DNA from: Prevotella dentasini JCM 15908
GTDB lineage: Bacteria; Bacteroidota; Bacteroidia; Bacteroidales; Bacteroidaceae
Direction of reading: 5' to 3'
Assembly: GCF_000614065.1 (NCBI RefSeq)
Contig: NZ_BAKG01000021.1
Location: forward strand, 1-48,481
DNA length: 48,481 nucleotides
The number at the start of each line of letters is the position of its first letter. The stretch's first letter is position 1. The notes beneath the pieces are model-generated. The model saw only the letters and a list, made by a program, of their open reading frames with translations. It did not search any database and had not been told where the DNA came from. The translations under genes were made by a program, and so were the position numbers. This document shows, piece by piece, positions 8,717 to 17,456 of the stretch.

Positions 8717-9484
8717 ATGGCAAACGATATAATTTCACCGGAGAATCTGGTGTACGAGAAACCAAAGCTGATGAACGATACGGCAATGCACTATTGTCCG
8801 GGTTGTTCGCATGGTGTGGTGCATAAATTAGTTGCAGAAGTGATTGCGGATATGGGAATGGAGGAGAAAACCGTCGGGGTATGCCCGGTTGGTTGTGCTG
8901 TGTTTGCTTACCGCTATCTTGATATAGACTGGCAGGAGGCTGCACACGGACGTGCGCCTGCGGTGGCAACGGGCATCAAGCGTATGTGGCCCGACCGTCT
9001 TGTTTTCACCTATCAGGGAGACGGCGATTTGGCTTGCATCGGTACGGCAGAGACCATTCATGCCCTGAACCGGGGAGAGAATATACCTATTATCTTCATC
9101 AATAACGCCATTTATGGCATGACCGGTGGCCAGATGGCACCGACTACGCTGCTCGGTCAGGTTACGGCAACGTGCCCTTACGGCCGTGAGCCGGATCTCC
9201 ACGGATATCCTCTCAATATAACCGAACTGGCAAGCAAGCTGAAAGGTACCTGTTATGTAACGCGTCAGAGTGTCGATACCATAGCCTCCATTACGAAGGC
9301 TAAGCGTGCCATCCGTAAGGCTTTTGAGGCGAGCATGTTGGGAAAGGGCAGTTCTCTCATTGAGATTGTCGCTACCTGCAACAGTGGTTGGAAACTCAGT
9401 CCGGCAAAGGCCAATGAGTGGATGCGTGAGAATATGTTCCCCGAGTATGTGAAGGGCGACCTGAAGGATACGACGGGATTGTAG
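8717..9484 (+). CDS. 2-oxoacid:ferredoxin oxidoreductase, beta subunit (thiamine diphosphate binding)
   Basis: The 255 residues include CPGCSHG (27-33) and CPVGC as cluster or cofactor contacts. The thiamine diphosphate motif runs from GDGDLACIG to NNAIYGMTGGQ, where GDG and NN bind Mg-diphosphate. GHRAPA-type contacts appear as HGRAPAVATGIKR. It forms the catalytic core with the alpha subunit encoded 20 bases upstream. The protein ends in a short charged tail. Length and motifs are normal for the family. Confidence 0.94.
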   Translation: MANDIISPENLVYEKPKLMNDTAMHYCPGCSHGVVHKLVAEVIADMGMEEKTVGVCPVGCAVFAYRYLDIDWQEAAHGRAPAVATGIKRMWPDRLVFTYQGDGDLACIGTAETIHALNRGENIPIIFINNAIYGMTGGQMAPTTLLGQVTATCPYGREPDLHGYPLNITELASKLKGTCYVTRQSVDTIASITKAKRAIRKAFEASMLGKGSSLIEIVATCNSGWKLSPAKANEWMRENMFPEYVKGDLKDTTGL

Positions 9485-9513
9485 GAGTATTTCCCAAACA
9501 AAAGAATCAAATT

Positions 9514-10056
9514 ATGAAAACAGAAATAATTATCAGCGGTTTCGGTGGTCAGGGAGTTCTCTCTATGGGAAAGATACTGGCTTATTCGGGACTGATGGAA
9601 GATAAGGAGGTAACGTGGATGCCTGCTTACGGGCCTGAACAGCGTGGTGGTACAGCCAATGTAACGGTCATCGTCAGCGATGAGCGCATTTCGTCTCCTA
9701 TATTAAGTCGGTACGACGTGGCTATTGTTCTCAATCAGCCGTCGCTCGATAAGTTTGAGCCGAAAGTGAAAGAAGGTGGTATTCTCATCTACGATGGTTA
9801 TGGCGTAATCAATCCTCCTCAGAGAAAGGACATCACCGTCTATCGGATAGATGCCATGGACAAGGCGGCTGAGCTGAAAAATGCAAAGGTTTTCAACATG
9901 ATAGTTTTGGGAGGTCTGCTGAAGGTTTGTCCCGTGGTCAGTACGGACGGACTGAAGAAAGCTCTCTTCAAGAGTCTGCCGGAGCGTCATCATGGTCTTA
10001 TTCCGCTGAATATGAAGGCAGTTGAGTCCGGGATGGAAATTATAAGTAAGGAATAG
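9514..10056 (+). CDS. 2-oxoacid:ferredoxin oxidoreductase, gamma subunit
   Basis: The 180-residue protein has the diagnostic N-terminal GFGGQGVLSMGKILAYSG and GPEQRGGTANVTVIVSD motifs of the gamma domain, which helps position CoA and close the active site. It is the last gene of the operon: a clear hairpin plus T-run terminator follows at 10096-10134. The whole set from 7155 to 10056 probably forms one transcript. Confidence 0.94.
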   Translation: MKTEIIISGFGGQGVLSMGKILAYSGLMEDKEVTWMPAYGPEQRGGTANVTVIVSDERISSPILSRYDVAIVLNQPSLDKFEPKVKEGGILIYDGYGVINPPQRKDITVYRIDAMDKAAELKNAKVFNMIVLGGLLKVCPVVSTDGLKKALFKSLPERHHGLIPLNMKAVESGMEIISKE

Positions 10057-10095
10057 ATAGAAATACCTGATTTTTTATAACTCTCTAATTTGTCT

Positions 10096-10134
10096 GGAGA
10101 TCTTCAGCAGTGATGCCATAAGGTCTCCTTTTTT
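10096..10134 (+). terminator. Rho-independent terminator of the oxidoreductase operon
   Basis: GGAGATCTT (10096-10104) pairs with AAGGTCTCC (10120-10128), with one G-U pair, followed by six T residues (10129-10134). It lies 40 bases after the gamma-subunit stop codon. Confidence 0.75.
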
Positions 10135-10506
10135 GTTTTCCTTTGATGGGTTGTTGTTTAAGGGCCGTGAAAAACAGAAGTGGAAGAATGGTTTCCTGTC
10201 GGTCATAATCTTCTCTGTTGTTATCATTAATAATGCGATTTCAGCTGCCGGTTCCTGCTAAACAGTCGTTTGGTTGTATATGCTTAAGGCTGCTTCTTCC
10301 GATGTTTTTATGGTGTGAAAGTGTACGGGAGGCTGCCGGATTATTGCACATTAGGGTATCGTTTTGCTTTTCTATTTTTATGATAATTACTAAGTATCTG
10401 TCAGTCAGTGATGATAAGAAGAAATAGCATGTAAAGGAAAAGTTGCACAATCTTTGTCCTGTTTTTCTTAATAAGTGTCTCAAAGTTCCATTTTTTGTTG
10501 AAATAA
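10135..10506. other. Long intergenic stretch with no recognised gene
   Basis: About 370 bases between the operon terminator and the ompA promoter. A 69-codon open frame at 10218-10427 has no recognisable domain and no plausible start context. I see no tRNA, small RNA or repeat here. Confidence 0.5.
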
Positions 10507-10538
10507 TTTGGTGGTGTCGCCTTTTTTTTATTACTTTG
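10507..10538 (+). promoter_or_regulatory. Promoter of the OmpA-like porin gene
   Basis: TTTG (10507-10510) is followed 21 bases later by TACTTTG (10532-10538), close to the Bacteroidetes -33/-7 pair. Transcription would start near 10545, giving a leader of about 50 A/T-rich bases before the ATG at 10595. A/T-rich leaders are typical of strongly translated genes in this phylum. Confidence 0.65.
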
Positions 10539-10594
10539 CACCAAAATTAGGTTGTATAATTATATCTTATAAATATTAATTAATTCAGAGAGAC

Positions 10595-11734
10595 ATGAAA
10601 AAGTTAGTTTTATTGTTGGCTGCCGCTTCTATGGCAGTTTCTGTTTCTGCTCAGACTGTTGCAGAAAGCAAGACTTTCGACAACATCTACGTTGGTATTA
10701 ACGGTGGTGTTGCTACAAAGACAACTGGTCACAAGTGGCTTAGCGACCTCGACCCGAATTTCGGTGTACGTGTTGGCCGTTACTTCACTCCTGTATTTGG
10801 TTTGGCAGTTGAGGGAAATGCTTATTTCTCCAACAAGCCTTGGGTTTCTACCGGCACTGCCGTTCGTGCTACTAATGTTAGCTTGCTCGGTACTGTAAAC
10901 CTCAGCAACTGGTTCGGTGGTTACAAGGGTGAGCCACGCGTATTCGAGGTAAGTGCATTGTACGGCCTTGGTTGGGCACATCTCTTCACAAACAATGATG
11001 AACTGAAGAATGCAACTGAGAACAACCGTAACCGCATGACCTCTAAGGCTGCTCTTAACTTTGCTTTCAACTTCGGTTCACAGAAGCAGTGGCAAGTATA
11101 TGTTGAGCCTTCTATCAACTTCGCATTCTTGGGTCAGTCTCGTGCAAAGAGCTACGATGCAAAAGAAATGAAGCTTGTAGAGACTCACGATGAGTATGGT
11201 TACAATTCTTACAGCCAGTCTGGTCAGCCAGCTTACAACATCCACAACTCTTTCGTACAGTTGAATGCAGGTGTTGTTTACAAGTTCAAGAACTCTACTG
11301 GTGCTCACAACTTCGTAATCGTAACTCCACGTGATCAGGCTGAAATCGACGCATTGAACGCACAGATCAATGAGCTTCGCAACCGCAAGCCGGAGGTTAT
11401 CACCAAGGAGATTGTTAAGGAAGTTCCTGCAAAGCAGGTTGTTAAGGAAATCAACGTTTCTGACCTTGTATTCGTAACCTTCGCACAGGGCAAGTCTGTT
11501 CTGACCAAGGAAGCTAAGGCAGCTCTCGATGCTGTTAAGAGCGGTAGCCACGTACAGATTGTTGGTACTGCATCCCCAGAGGGTAGCGCAGCACTCAACC
11601 AGCGTCTGTCTGAGAACCGTGCTAAGGCTGTTGCTGAATACCTCTCTGGCCGTGGCGTCATTGTTGATGCTGCTGAGGGTAAGGGTGTTCAGGGCAACAC
11701 TTCTAACCGTCTCGCTGTTGTTTACGTAAAGTAA
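10595..11734 (+). CDS. OmpA-family outer-membrane porin
   Basis: The 379-residue protein starts with a signal peptide (KKLVLLLAAASMAVSVSAQ). It continues with a beta-barrel domain (about 25-245) rich in alternating aromatic strands, a linker helix at about 246-290 (EIDALNAQINELRNRKPEV), and a C-terminal OmpA domain (291-379). That last domain contains VFVTFAQGKSVLTKEAK and the peptidoglycan-binding LSENRAKAVAEYL. It should link the outer membrane to peptidoglycan. Codon use is strongly biased (AAC, ATC, GGT, CGT), the leader is A/T-rich, and a strong terminator follows, so this is probably a very abundant protein, like Pgm6/7 of Porphyromonas. Confidence 0.93.
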   Translation: MKKLVLLLAAASMAVSVSAQTVAESKTFDNIYVGINGGVATKTTGHKWLSDLDPNFGVRVGRYFTPVFGLAVEGNAYFSNKPWVSTGTAVRATNVSLLGTVNLSNWFGGYKGEPRVFEVSALYGLGWAHLFTNNDELKNATENNRNRMTSKAALNFAFNFGSQKQWQVYVEPSINFAFLGQSRAKSYDAKEMKLVETHDEYGYNSYSQSGQPAYNIHNSFVQLNAGVVYKFKNSTGAHNFVIVTPRDQAEIDALNAQINELRNRKPEVITKEIVKEVPAKQVVKEINVSDLVFVTFAQGKSVLTKEAKAALDAVKSGSHVQIVGTASPEGSAALNQRLSENRAKAVAEYLSGRGVIVDAAEGKGVQGNTSNRLAVVYVK

Positions 11735-11764
11735 TACAATAAAGACTTACTTCTATATAAAGGG

Positions 11765-11800
11765 ACTCCCCGGTGCATTTGCATCGGGGAGTTTTCTTTT
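11765..11800 (+). terminator. Rho-independent terminator of the ompA-like gene
   Basis: ACTCCCCGGTGC (11765-11776), a four-base loop ATTT, then GCATCGGGGAGT (11781-11792): 12 base pairs with one G-U pair. The T-rich tail TTTTCTTTTT follows directly. Confidence 0.92.
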
Positions 11801-11936
11801 TATATAGTCTGGCAGGCTAAGAAGAGGAAAGAACAGAGAAGGATAAAGGCAGAAGTTACACGCCTTTTGGGACAATGCCATAGCTTTGGCTCTCTTCTTA
11901 CCCGTGTTAAATATCCAGTGGTCAGGATATGAAAAC

Positions 11937-12086
11937 ACCCAACGGATGGGTATCGTCGTACCTTGTTCGTTGGGTGCATCTTGCGTTGCCTTTCTTCCGT
12001 AGCCGCTCTTTTCTGTCAGATACGGAATTTGCGTTTGCCGTAACTTCGTCGTTTTTGTGGAGATGCTACTTCGTTACGGCAAACGC
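11937..12086. repeat. Two inverted repeats between convergent genes
   Basis: The first inverted repeat has ACCCAACG at 11937-11944 and CGTTGGGT near 11968-11975. It resembles the 24-bp units at 33106-33177. The second has perfect 14-bp arms GCGTTTGCCGTAAC (12031-12044) and GTTACGGCAAACGC (12073-12086) around a 28-base loop, ending 11 bases from the stop codon of the minus-strand gene. The second may serve as a terminator for that gene. Confidence 0.55.
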
Positions 12087-12096
12087 TGTTGTTTAG

Positions 12097-12975
12097 TTAT
12101 TCTTTTACCACTTTCTTGCCGTCAACGATATATATGCCCGTGGGCAGATGCTCTGACGACGTACCGAGATATACGCCTTGCAGGTTGTAGACTCCTTGTT
12201 TCTTTGCGGGTACGTTGGTTGCTGTGGCATTAATGCCGGTCTGCTCGTTTGGCGCAATGGTTACCCAGTCGGTTATCACCTTGTCGTCAGCTCCGAAGAG
12301 GGAGTAGTTGACACCTCCTCCGTCATCTTTAATCTCTTTCCAGTATGCGCCTTCGGGTTCGGTGATGGAGCAGTTCTTGAAAACGGGCTTGTTGTTCCAT
12401 AGCCAGCATACGCTGCCTGCATACTCGTTGAATATCGTGCCATTGCCTTTGGCGCGCACGGTGCAGTTGTCGAATGTCCATTCGCCGGAGGCTATTCCCG
12501 TGTAGCCTCCTGTTGCTTCTATGTTGCAATCTTTCACGGTGAGGTATCCTCTGTTTTGTATTCCTATGCTAACCTCTGCCTGTGGTGTTCCGTTCACCTT
12601 GATAGAGCCGTTGCCCGTGATGGTGAGGTGCATGTCTACATAGTTGAGTATTCCTGTGTTCTTGTCTACGGTAATGGTGTTGTTGCCTATGAGCTTGATG
12701 GTTGTACCGTCGATGCCGTTGTCAATGCCGTTGCATATCTCCGTGGACTGGATGGTAACGTTTTCGAGGGTGAGCGTGTTGGTGGCAGGGTCGTAGCTTG
12801 CTTTTCCTGTTACGCCTTCGATAACGCTGAGGTCATTGCAGTTTTCAGATGTTACCATCTTGCCTGCAATTGCGAGTTTGTACTCTTCTGCCTGTACGGT
12901 TTGTGGCAGGGCAAACGCCATAGAGAACAGCGCGACTATCGCTGCTGTTTTGCTCTTGAATAGATTTTGTTTCAT
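12097..12975 (-). CDS. Secreted repeat-rich (beta-helix-like) protein with a Prevotella-type C-terminal motif
   Basis: The 292-residue protein has a signal peptide (KTAAIVALFSMAFALPQTVQA). The body consists of short beta-strand repeats of the form TLTLENVTI, LTITGNGSIKVNG and LTVKDCNIEA, typical of a right-handed parallel beta-helix or of carbohydrate-binding DUF4353-like proteins. The end, VYNLQGVYLG...LPTGIYIVDGKKVVKE, is the GIYIxxGKKV motif found at the C terminus of many Prevotella and Bacteroides surface proteins. It probably acts in secretion or surface attachment. No catalytic residues are evident. A role at the cell surface is inference. Confidence 0.7.
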   Translation of the reverse strand: MKQNLFKSKTAAIVALFSMAFALPQTVQAEEYKLAIAGKMVTSENCNDLSVIEGVTGKASYDPATNTLTLENVTIQSTEICNGIDNGIDGTTIKLIGNNTITVDKNTGILNYVDMHLTITGNGSIKVNGTPQAEVSIGIQNRGYLTVKDCNIEATGGYTGIASGEWTFDNCTVRAKGNGTIFNEYAGSVCWLWNNKPVFKNCSITEPEGAYWKEIKDDGGGVNYSLFGADDKVITDWVTIAPNEQTGINATATNVPAKKQGVYNLQGVYLGTSSEHLPTGIYIVDGKKVVKE

Positions 12976-13372
12976 TAAATAATTTTTAAAAGGTTAAAGA
13001 TTAATTCCATTTGTTGGGCTTTATCCGTAGCATTGCGGATTCCGTTTTTGGAAAGCGGATAGTCCACAATCCATTTCATTGGCAAACTCCTCAATTTATC
13101 TTTTTTGATGATGCTATGAGGAATTTTCACCTGCTCTGTTTGGGCTGCATAATGACATGGGGATGCCGGTTCATAGTGGACAAAGTTACTAAATTGCCGG
13201 CAGTTATACAAGAGAAAGCGAGTGTTTTCCCTTTTCACCCCGTATGTTGACAAGTCGGAGGTCGAACGTCCGTGAAGTCATAAATCCTCTTGCAGATAAT
13301 GGTCAAGCTAAAGTCAGCTATTCTCTGTGCTTTGGGAAGGTAGTGGGGATAAGTGTTCCTTGTTTATTTTTA

Positions 13373-13460
13373 ATTTTTCCTGTCAGTCTGTCAGTTTCTA
13401 TAATGCGTTGATTATCAGTAGATAAATTGTTAAAACTATTGACGGACTGACAGGAAAAAT
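13373..13460. repeat. CTGTCA-type palindromic repeat, copy 1 (after vapE)
   Basis: ATTTTTCCTGTCAGTCTGTCA (21 bases in two parts: ATTTTTCCTG + TCAGTCTGTCA, 13373-13393) pairs with bases 13440-13460, with one mismatch. The 46-base loop contains TGATTATCA and TGTTAAAA. The repeat ends 7 bases past the vapE stop codon. Related copies lie at 15492-15567 and 45351-45429. Confidence 0.8.
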
Positions 13461-13467
13461 GGAAAGA

Positions 13468-14701
13468 TTACTTTCGGGAAGTTACGAGATATTCTGTTCC
13501 GCGGACACTGTGCCGGCTTCGCAGGTGAGGAATGTTGGAGAGTATCCGTCCGAAATGAGACAGACCTGTCAGGTGGAGCTGACTGCCAAAACGTTGCCGG
13601 AGATGGGTGTAGATGGCTGATGTAGTCATATAAATTCCTGTCGCCTCGGTGGCAGGGAGGGCAAAGGCATCGAAGAAAAGGGCTTCGGCGGTCTGCTGTC
13701 GCTGGTAGGGACGGTTGTTCTCCATAATGGCTTGTGTCTCTGCGTCGTCAAACCAATATCGTCGTCCATTTTCGAGTTCATCCACAGCCTGTGCATAGAT
13801 TTGCTCGTAGTTGATGGCGGCAGGCAGGGCGACAGGGGCATTGAGTTCGATGACGATAAACCGACGGCAGCCGCTGGGATCGGTCAGTACATCAGCCATA
13901 TTGGCAGTGGCTATGAACGATGCCTTTCGGGACAATGTCTCGCTGTGCTTCCCGTATGGCCGCTTTATCTTCAGGTCAGCCAACTGGAGGATATTCTTCA
14001 GGAAACCTTCCTGAATTTTTTGCGGCACGGAGTTGAACTCGTCAATATTGATGAGCAGCGACTGATTCATTGCCAAGAGCGTATTCCGCTTTTCGCTGAT
14101 GTCGAGGTTGTCGTTGTAGCCCCATTGCAGTTCGGGCGGCAAAAGACTTTTGCAGAAGGTAGATTTGCGGAATCTGACGGGAGATAAGAAGCGGAGCAAC
14201 GCTGTTGCCGTGGGTCTTGTCAATTCCCATCCATTGTGCCACCATCCCCAACATCCATGTATGAAACCACTCCTTCCACTGGCAGGCTGCAGTCGGCACG
14301 CAGTCGGCAAGGTCGCCGATGTAATCGTGTCCGTCCCATTGTCCGCGTACTCTGCCGATAAAGTCGCTCACGGGGTCGTAGATGGCGATGAGGTGAGAGT
14401 CAACGTATCGCTTCACGTCCTTGTCCCATACGTTAAGCCCGTCGAGCCGCGCCTTGATGGCAAGGGTGTTGCGCATCCGCTCGTCTACCTCGGCAAAGGC
14501 TGTCTTCCGTCCGGCAGGTCGAATCTCGGTATATCCAAGCACGCTGTTGAAGCGCAGTTCGTAGTGTTTTTCCAAGTATTCGATGAACTGTTTGGTTACG
14601 TCGTGTGTGAGTTTCTTCACTTGTTTTCTTTTCTGGTTTTTCGATTTGATTGTTTTCAGATTTCTCATATTCGTCATTGTTTGTGTTTTATTATAAAGCA
14701 T
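13468..14701 (-). pseudogene. VapE-like P-loop ATPase with DUF3874 C-terminal domain, frameshifted
   Basis: Two overlapping frames join into one protein of about 411 residues. The N-terminal part (from 14701 down to about 14174) has HYELRFNSVLGYTEIRP and ends at HGNSVAPLLISRQ. The second frame continues with FRKSTFCKSLLPPELQ, NIDEFNSV (Walker B-like), ATANMADVLTDPSGCRRF, and a DUF3874 tail (LTGLSHFGRIL). The break is at 14173, inside the Walker A loop. Restoring two bases (a C run on the plus strand) gives SRQGFRKSTF. VapE-like ATPases are found in phage satellites and integrated elements of Bacteroidales. The gene sits 165 bases after a DUF6078 gene and is flanked by CTGTCA repeats. Another possible start is the Met at 14677. 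It is either truly broken or a sequencing error. Confidence 0.75.
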
Positions 14702-14863
14702 TGCCCTCTATGGGGAAGATATTGCTGTTTTCGGTTGTTGGAGTCTTAATGCCCATTGTCCTGTGGGGCGTAGTTGGGAAACGCATTGTGCGTATGGGCT
14801 TTACGCATTGTGCGCGAGGTCTTGACGTATTGCCGAACTTCCTATTAGGTATGCCGGTTCTCG

Positions 14864-15298
14864 CTATTGAAAGATATACGTTTCCTCGTAATGGTCGAAT
14901 ACCGCAGGCTCGCGGTAGCCATAACTGGAAAGAAGACTGGAAATCCACTCTTGCTCGTCTTCATGCAGTTTCTTGAAACCGCGGTGGTAATTATAGTAAA
15001 TGTGCCGGCTGCCGAAATGGGTTTCCATCTCGCGTCGTATGGCGAGATAGTCGTTATGGCGCACCTTGTCGAAGAGATGGCTGAATCCCCATGCCAGCCG
15101 CTCTTTGCGTACATCCCGTCTCTCGGTACATTCGCCCGAAGAGTAAGCCTGTGGCAGTACGCACGGGGCAGTAGTCAGGTGGGGAGGTGCGGCTTGTCCT
15201 ATCTGATAGCGCAGGCAGTCGTTCTTGTTTCTACAGTCGTTCTGAAAGCACAATGCCCATCCGTGGGGCACATCGTTGAAGTTGATTTCTTTTGTCAT
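14864..15298 (-). CDS. DUF6078-family protein
   Basis: The 144-residue protein begins MTKEINFNDVPHGWALCFQ and carries a cysteine cluster (CFQNDCRNKNDCLRY, then APCVLP), followed by a basic helical region and YYNYHRGFKKLHEDEQEWI. This matches the DUF6078 pattern as I remember it. The function is unknown, and the cysteines could bind metal. A longer frame extends to 15331, but MTKE at 15298 is the natural start. The gene lies directly upstream of vapE on the same strand and the two form a cassette between repeat copies. Confidence 0.7.
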   Translation of the reverse strand: MTKEINFNDVPHGWALCFQNDCRNKNDCLRYQIGQAAPPHLTTAPCVLPQAYSSGECTERRDVRKERLAWGFSHLFDKVRHNDYLAIRREMETHFGSRHIYYNYHRGFKKLHEDEQEWISSLLSSYGYREPAVFDHYEETYIFQ

Positions 15299-15491
15299 AC
15301 TGATAGTTGTTTGGGTTAGTGAAATAGACACGGCAACCCCTGCCCGAACTCACTTGGAGACGAGATAATGGGTAGGGATTTTGTGTTGTGTGATGGTTGT
15401 CTTCCGAAAAATACCCTTTCCGTAAGACGCCTGCAAAGATACAACATTTGAAAGCCGATGTCAAGAGTTTCGCCCCGTTATTTTTATTTTG

Positions 15492-15567
15492 CTGTCAGCC
15501 TGTCATGGCAGAGTGGCTTGTAAATGTTTGCAGTTCAGAATATTATGAGAAGTGTTAAAATTGACAG
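15492..15567. repeat. CTGTCA-type repeat, degenerate copy 2 (upstream of the DUF6078 gene)
   Basis: CTGTCAGCCTGTCA (15492-15505) is followed after 47 bases by TGTTAAAATTGACAG (15553-15567), the same order and spacing as the copies at 13373 and 45351 but with weaker arms. It places related repeats on both sides of the vapE/DUF6078 cassette. The rest of 15299-15668 shows no gene. Confidence 0.55.
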
Positions 15568-15668
15568 ATAATACAAAAACTTTTAATAGTATGTTTTATT
15601 GTAATAATTATCGGCCTGCTTACGCTTTTTTTTAGTACCTTTACGGGCAGAAATAAAAACAATTTAGA

Positions 15669-17397
15669 ATGCACTTCAAATGGAACAATACGCCAACTGA
15701 ACTTAGCGAGCAGCTACCGCCGTGGAACTGGGAGAGAAACTCTCTATCAGTCCTACTTTGGCGCAGCTGCTAATCAGACGTGGTATTACGACAGAAAGTG
15801 CTGCCAAGCGTTTTTTCCGTCCACAGCTGTCCGACCTCATCAATCCATTCCTGATGAAGGACATGGACGCAGCGGTCGACAGGCTCAACGATGCCATGGG
15901 GCACAAGGAACGCATCCTTGTCTATGGCGACTACGACGTGGACGGATGTACGGCGGTGGCACTGGTCTATAAGTTCCTGAGACAGTTCTATTCCAACATC
16001 GACTACTATATCCCCGACCGGTACGACGAGGGCTACGGGGTGAGCAGGAAGGGAATAGACTTCGCACAGGAAACAGGAGTAAAGCTCATCATCATACTCG
16101 ACTGCGGCATCAAGGCCGTAGAGGAAATAGCATACGCCAAGGAACTGGGCATAGACTTCATCATCTGCGACCACCATGTCCCCGACGAGGTCCTGCCCCC
16201 GGCCTTTGCCATTCTCAATCCCAAGCAGAAGGGCGATACCTATCCCTTCAAGGATCTTTGCGGCTGTGGGGTGGGCTTCAAGTTCATGCAGGCCTTTGCC
16301 AAGAACAACAACATTCCCTTCTCCCGGCTAATTCCCCTGCTTGACTTCTGTGCCGTGAGCATAGCCGCCGACCTCGTTCCCGTCGTGGACGAGAACCGAA
16401 TCCTTGCCTTCCACGGACTGAAACAGCTGAATGTCAACCCGAGCATCGGCTGAAGGCAATAGTGGACATTTGCGGACTGAGCGGCAGGGAAATCTCCATG
16501 AGCGACATCATCTTCAAGATAGGGCCGCGCATCAATGCCAGCGGGCGGATGGAGAACGGCAAGGAGAGCGTGGACTTGCTCGTAGAGCGCGACCTTGCCG
16601 TGGCTCTGCATGCAGCAAAGCATATTGACGAGTACAACGAGAAGCGGAAGGACGTAGACCGTCAGATGACCGAGGAGGCCAACCAGATTGTGGCACGGCT
16701 TGAGAACCAAAAGCACCAGTCGAGCATCGTGCTCTACGACGAGCATTGGAAGAAAGGCGTCATCGGCATTGTGGCGTCGCGTCTGACGGAAATCTACTAC
16801 CGTCCGACTGTCGTCATCACGCGCGACGAGGACTTGGCCACCGGCTCGGCGCGCAGCGTTCCCGGCTTCGACCTCTATGCTGCCATCAAGAGCTGCCGCG
16901 ACCTGCTGCTCAACTTCGGTGGGCATACCTATGCTGCCGGGCTGACCATGCGGTGGGAGAATGTCCGCGAGTTCCGCACGCGCTTTCAGCAATATGTCGA
17001 TGAGCACATCTTGCCGGAACAGACCGAGGCAATACTGGATATTGATGCCGTCATAGACTTTAAGGACATTACTAAGAAACTCCATAACGACCTGAAACGC
17101 TTTGCACCTTTCGGGCCGGGCAACCCCAAGCCCCTGTTCTGTACGAAAGACGTCTTCGACTTCGGGACGAGCAAGGTGGTGGGACGCGAGCAGGAGCATA
17201 TCAAATTGGAACTGGTCGATTCCAAATCCAACAACGTCATGAACGGCATCGCGTTCGGACAGAGTGCTTCGGCTCGCTATATCAAGTCGAAGCGGTCGTT
17301 CGACATAGCCTATACCATAGAGGACAATGTCTTCAAGCGTGGAGCGATGCAGTTGCAGATAGAGGATATAAGGCCGTCTGAAGAAACCGGGGGTTGA
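15669..17397 (+). pseudogene. recJ: Single-stranded-DNA 5'-3' exonuclease RecJ, broken by two frameshifts
   Basis: Three frame segments reconstruct a normal 576-residue RecJ. The ATG at 15669 opens MHFKWNNTPTELSEQL, the usual family N terminus. One base is missing near 15715, after which the frame continues TAVELGEKLSISPTLAQLL. DHH motifs are present: YGDYDVDGCTA and CDHHVPDE. A second base is missing at 16450-16451 (GGCCTG read as GGCTG), creating a TGA; the next frame carries on LKAIVDICGLSGREI with the DHHA1 domain and GGHTYAAG. RecJ resects 5' ends in the RecF recombination pathway and mismatch repair, and recQ follows 59 bases downstream. With no substitution stops present, sequencing error is more likely than decay. 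Confidence 0.88.
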
Positions 17398-17456
17398 CGG
17401 GTTGGTTGTCTCTCGCTGGGGCTTGACCGCCCGGGAGAGCTAAAAGTTCAAAGCGA

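Noticed and set aside
10218..10427. Open frame of 69 codons in the 10.1-10.6 kb gap
   Set aside because: No start context, no family resemblance, and it lies between a terminator and a promoter.
15669..17397. Programmed ribosomal frameshifting as the cause of the split genes
   Set aside because: Eight unrelated genes are affected, no common slippery heptamer or downstream structure is visible at the breaks, and all have the form of lost bases.
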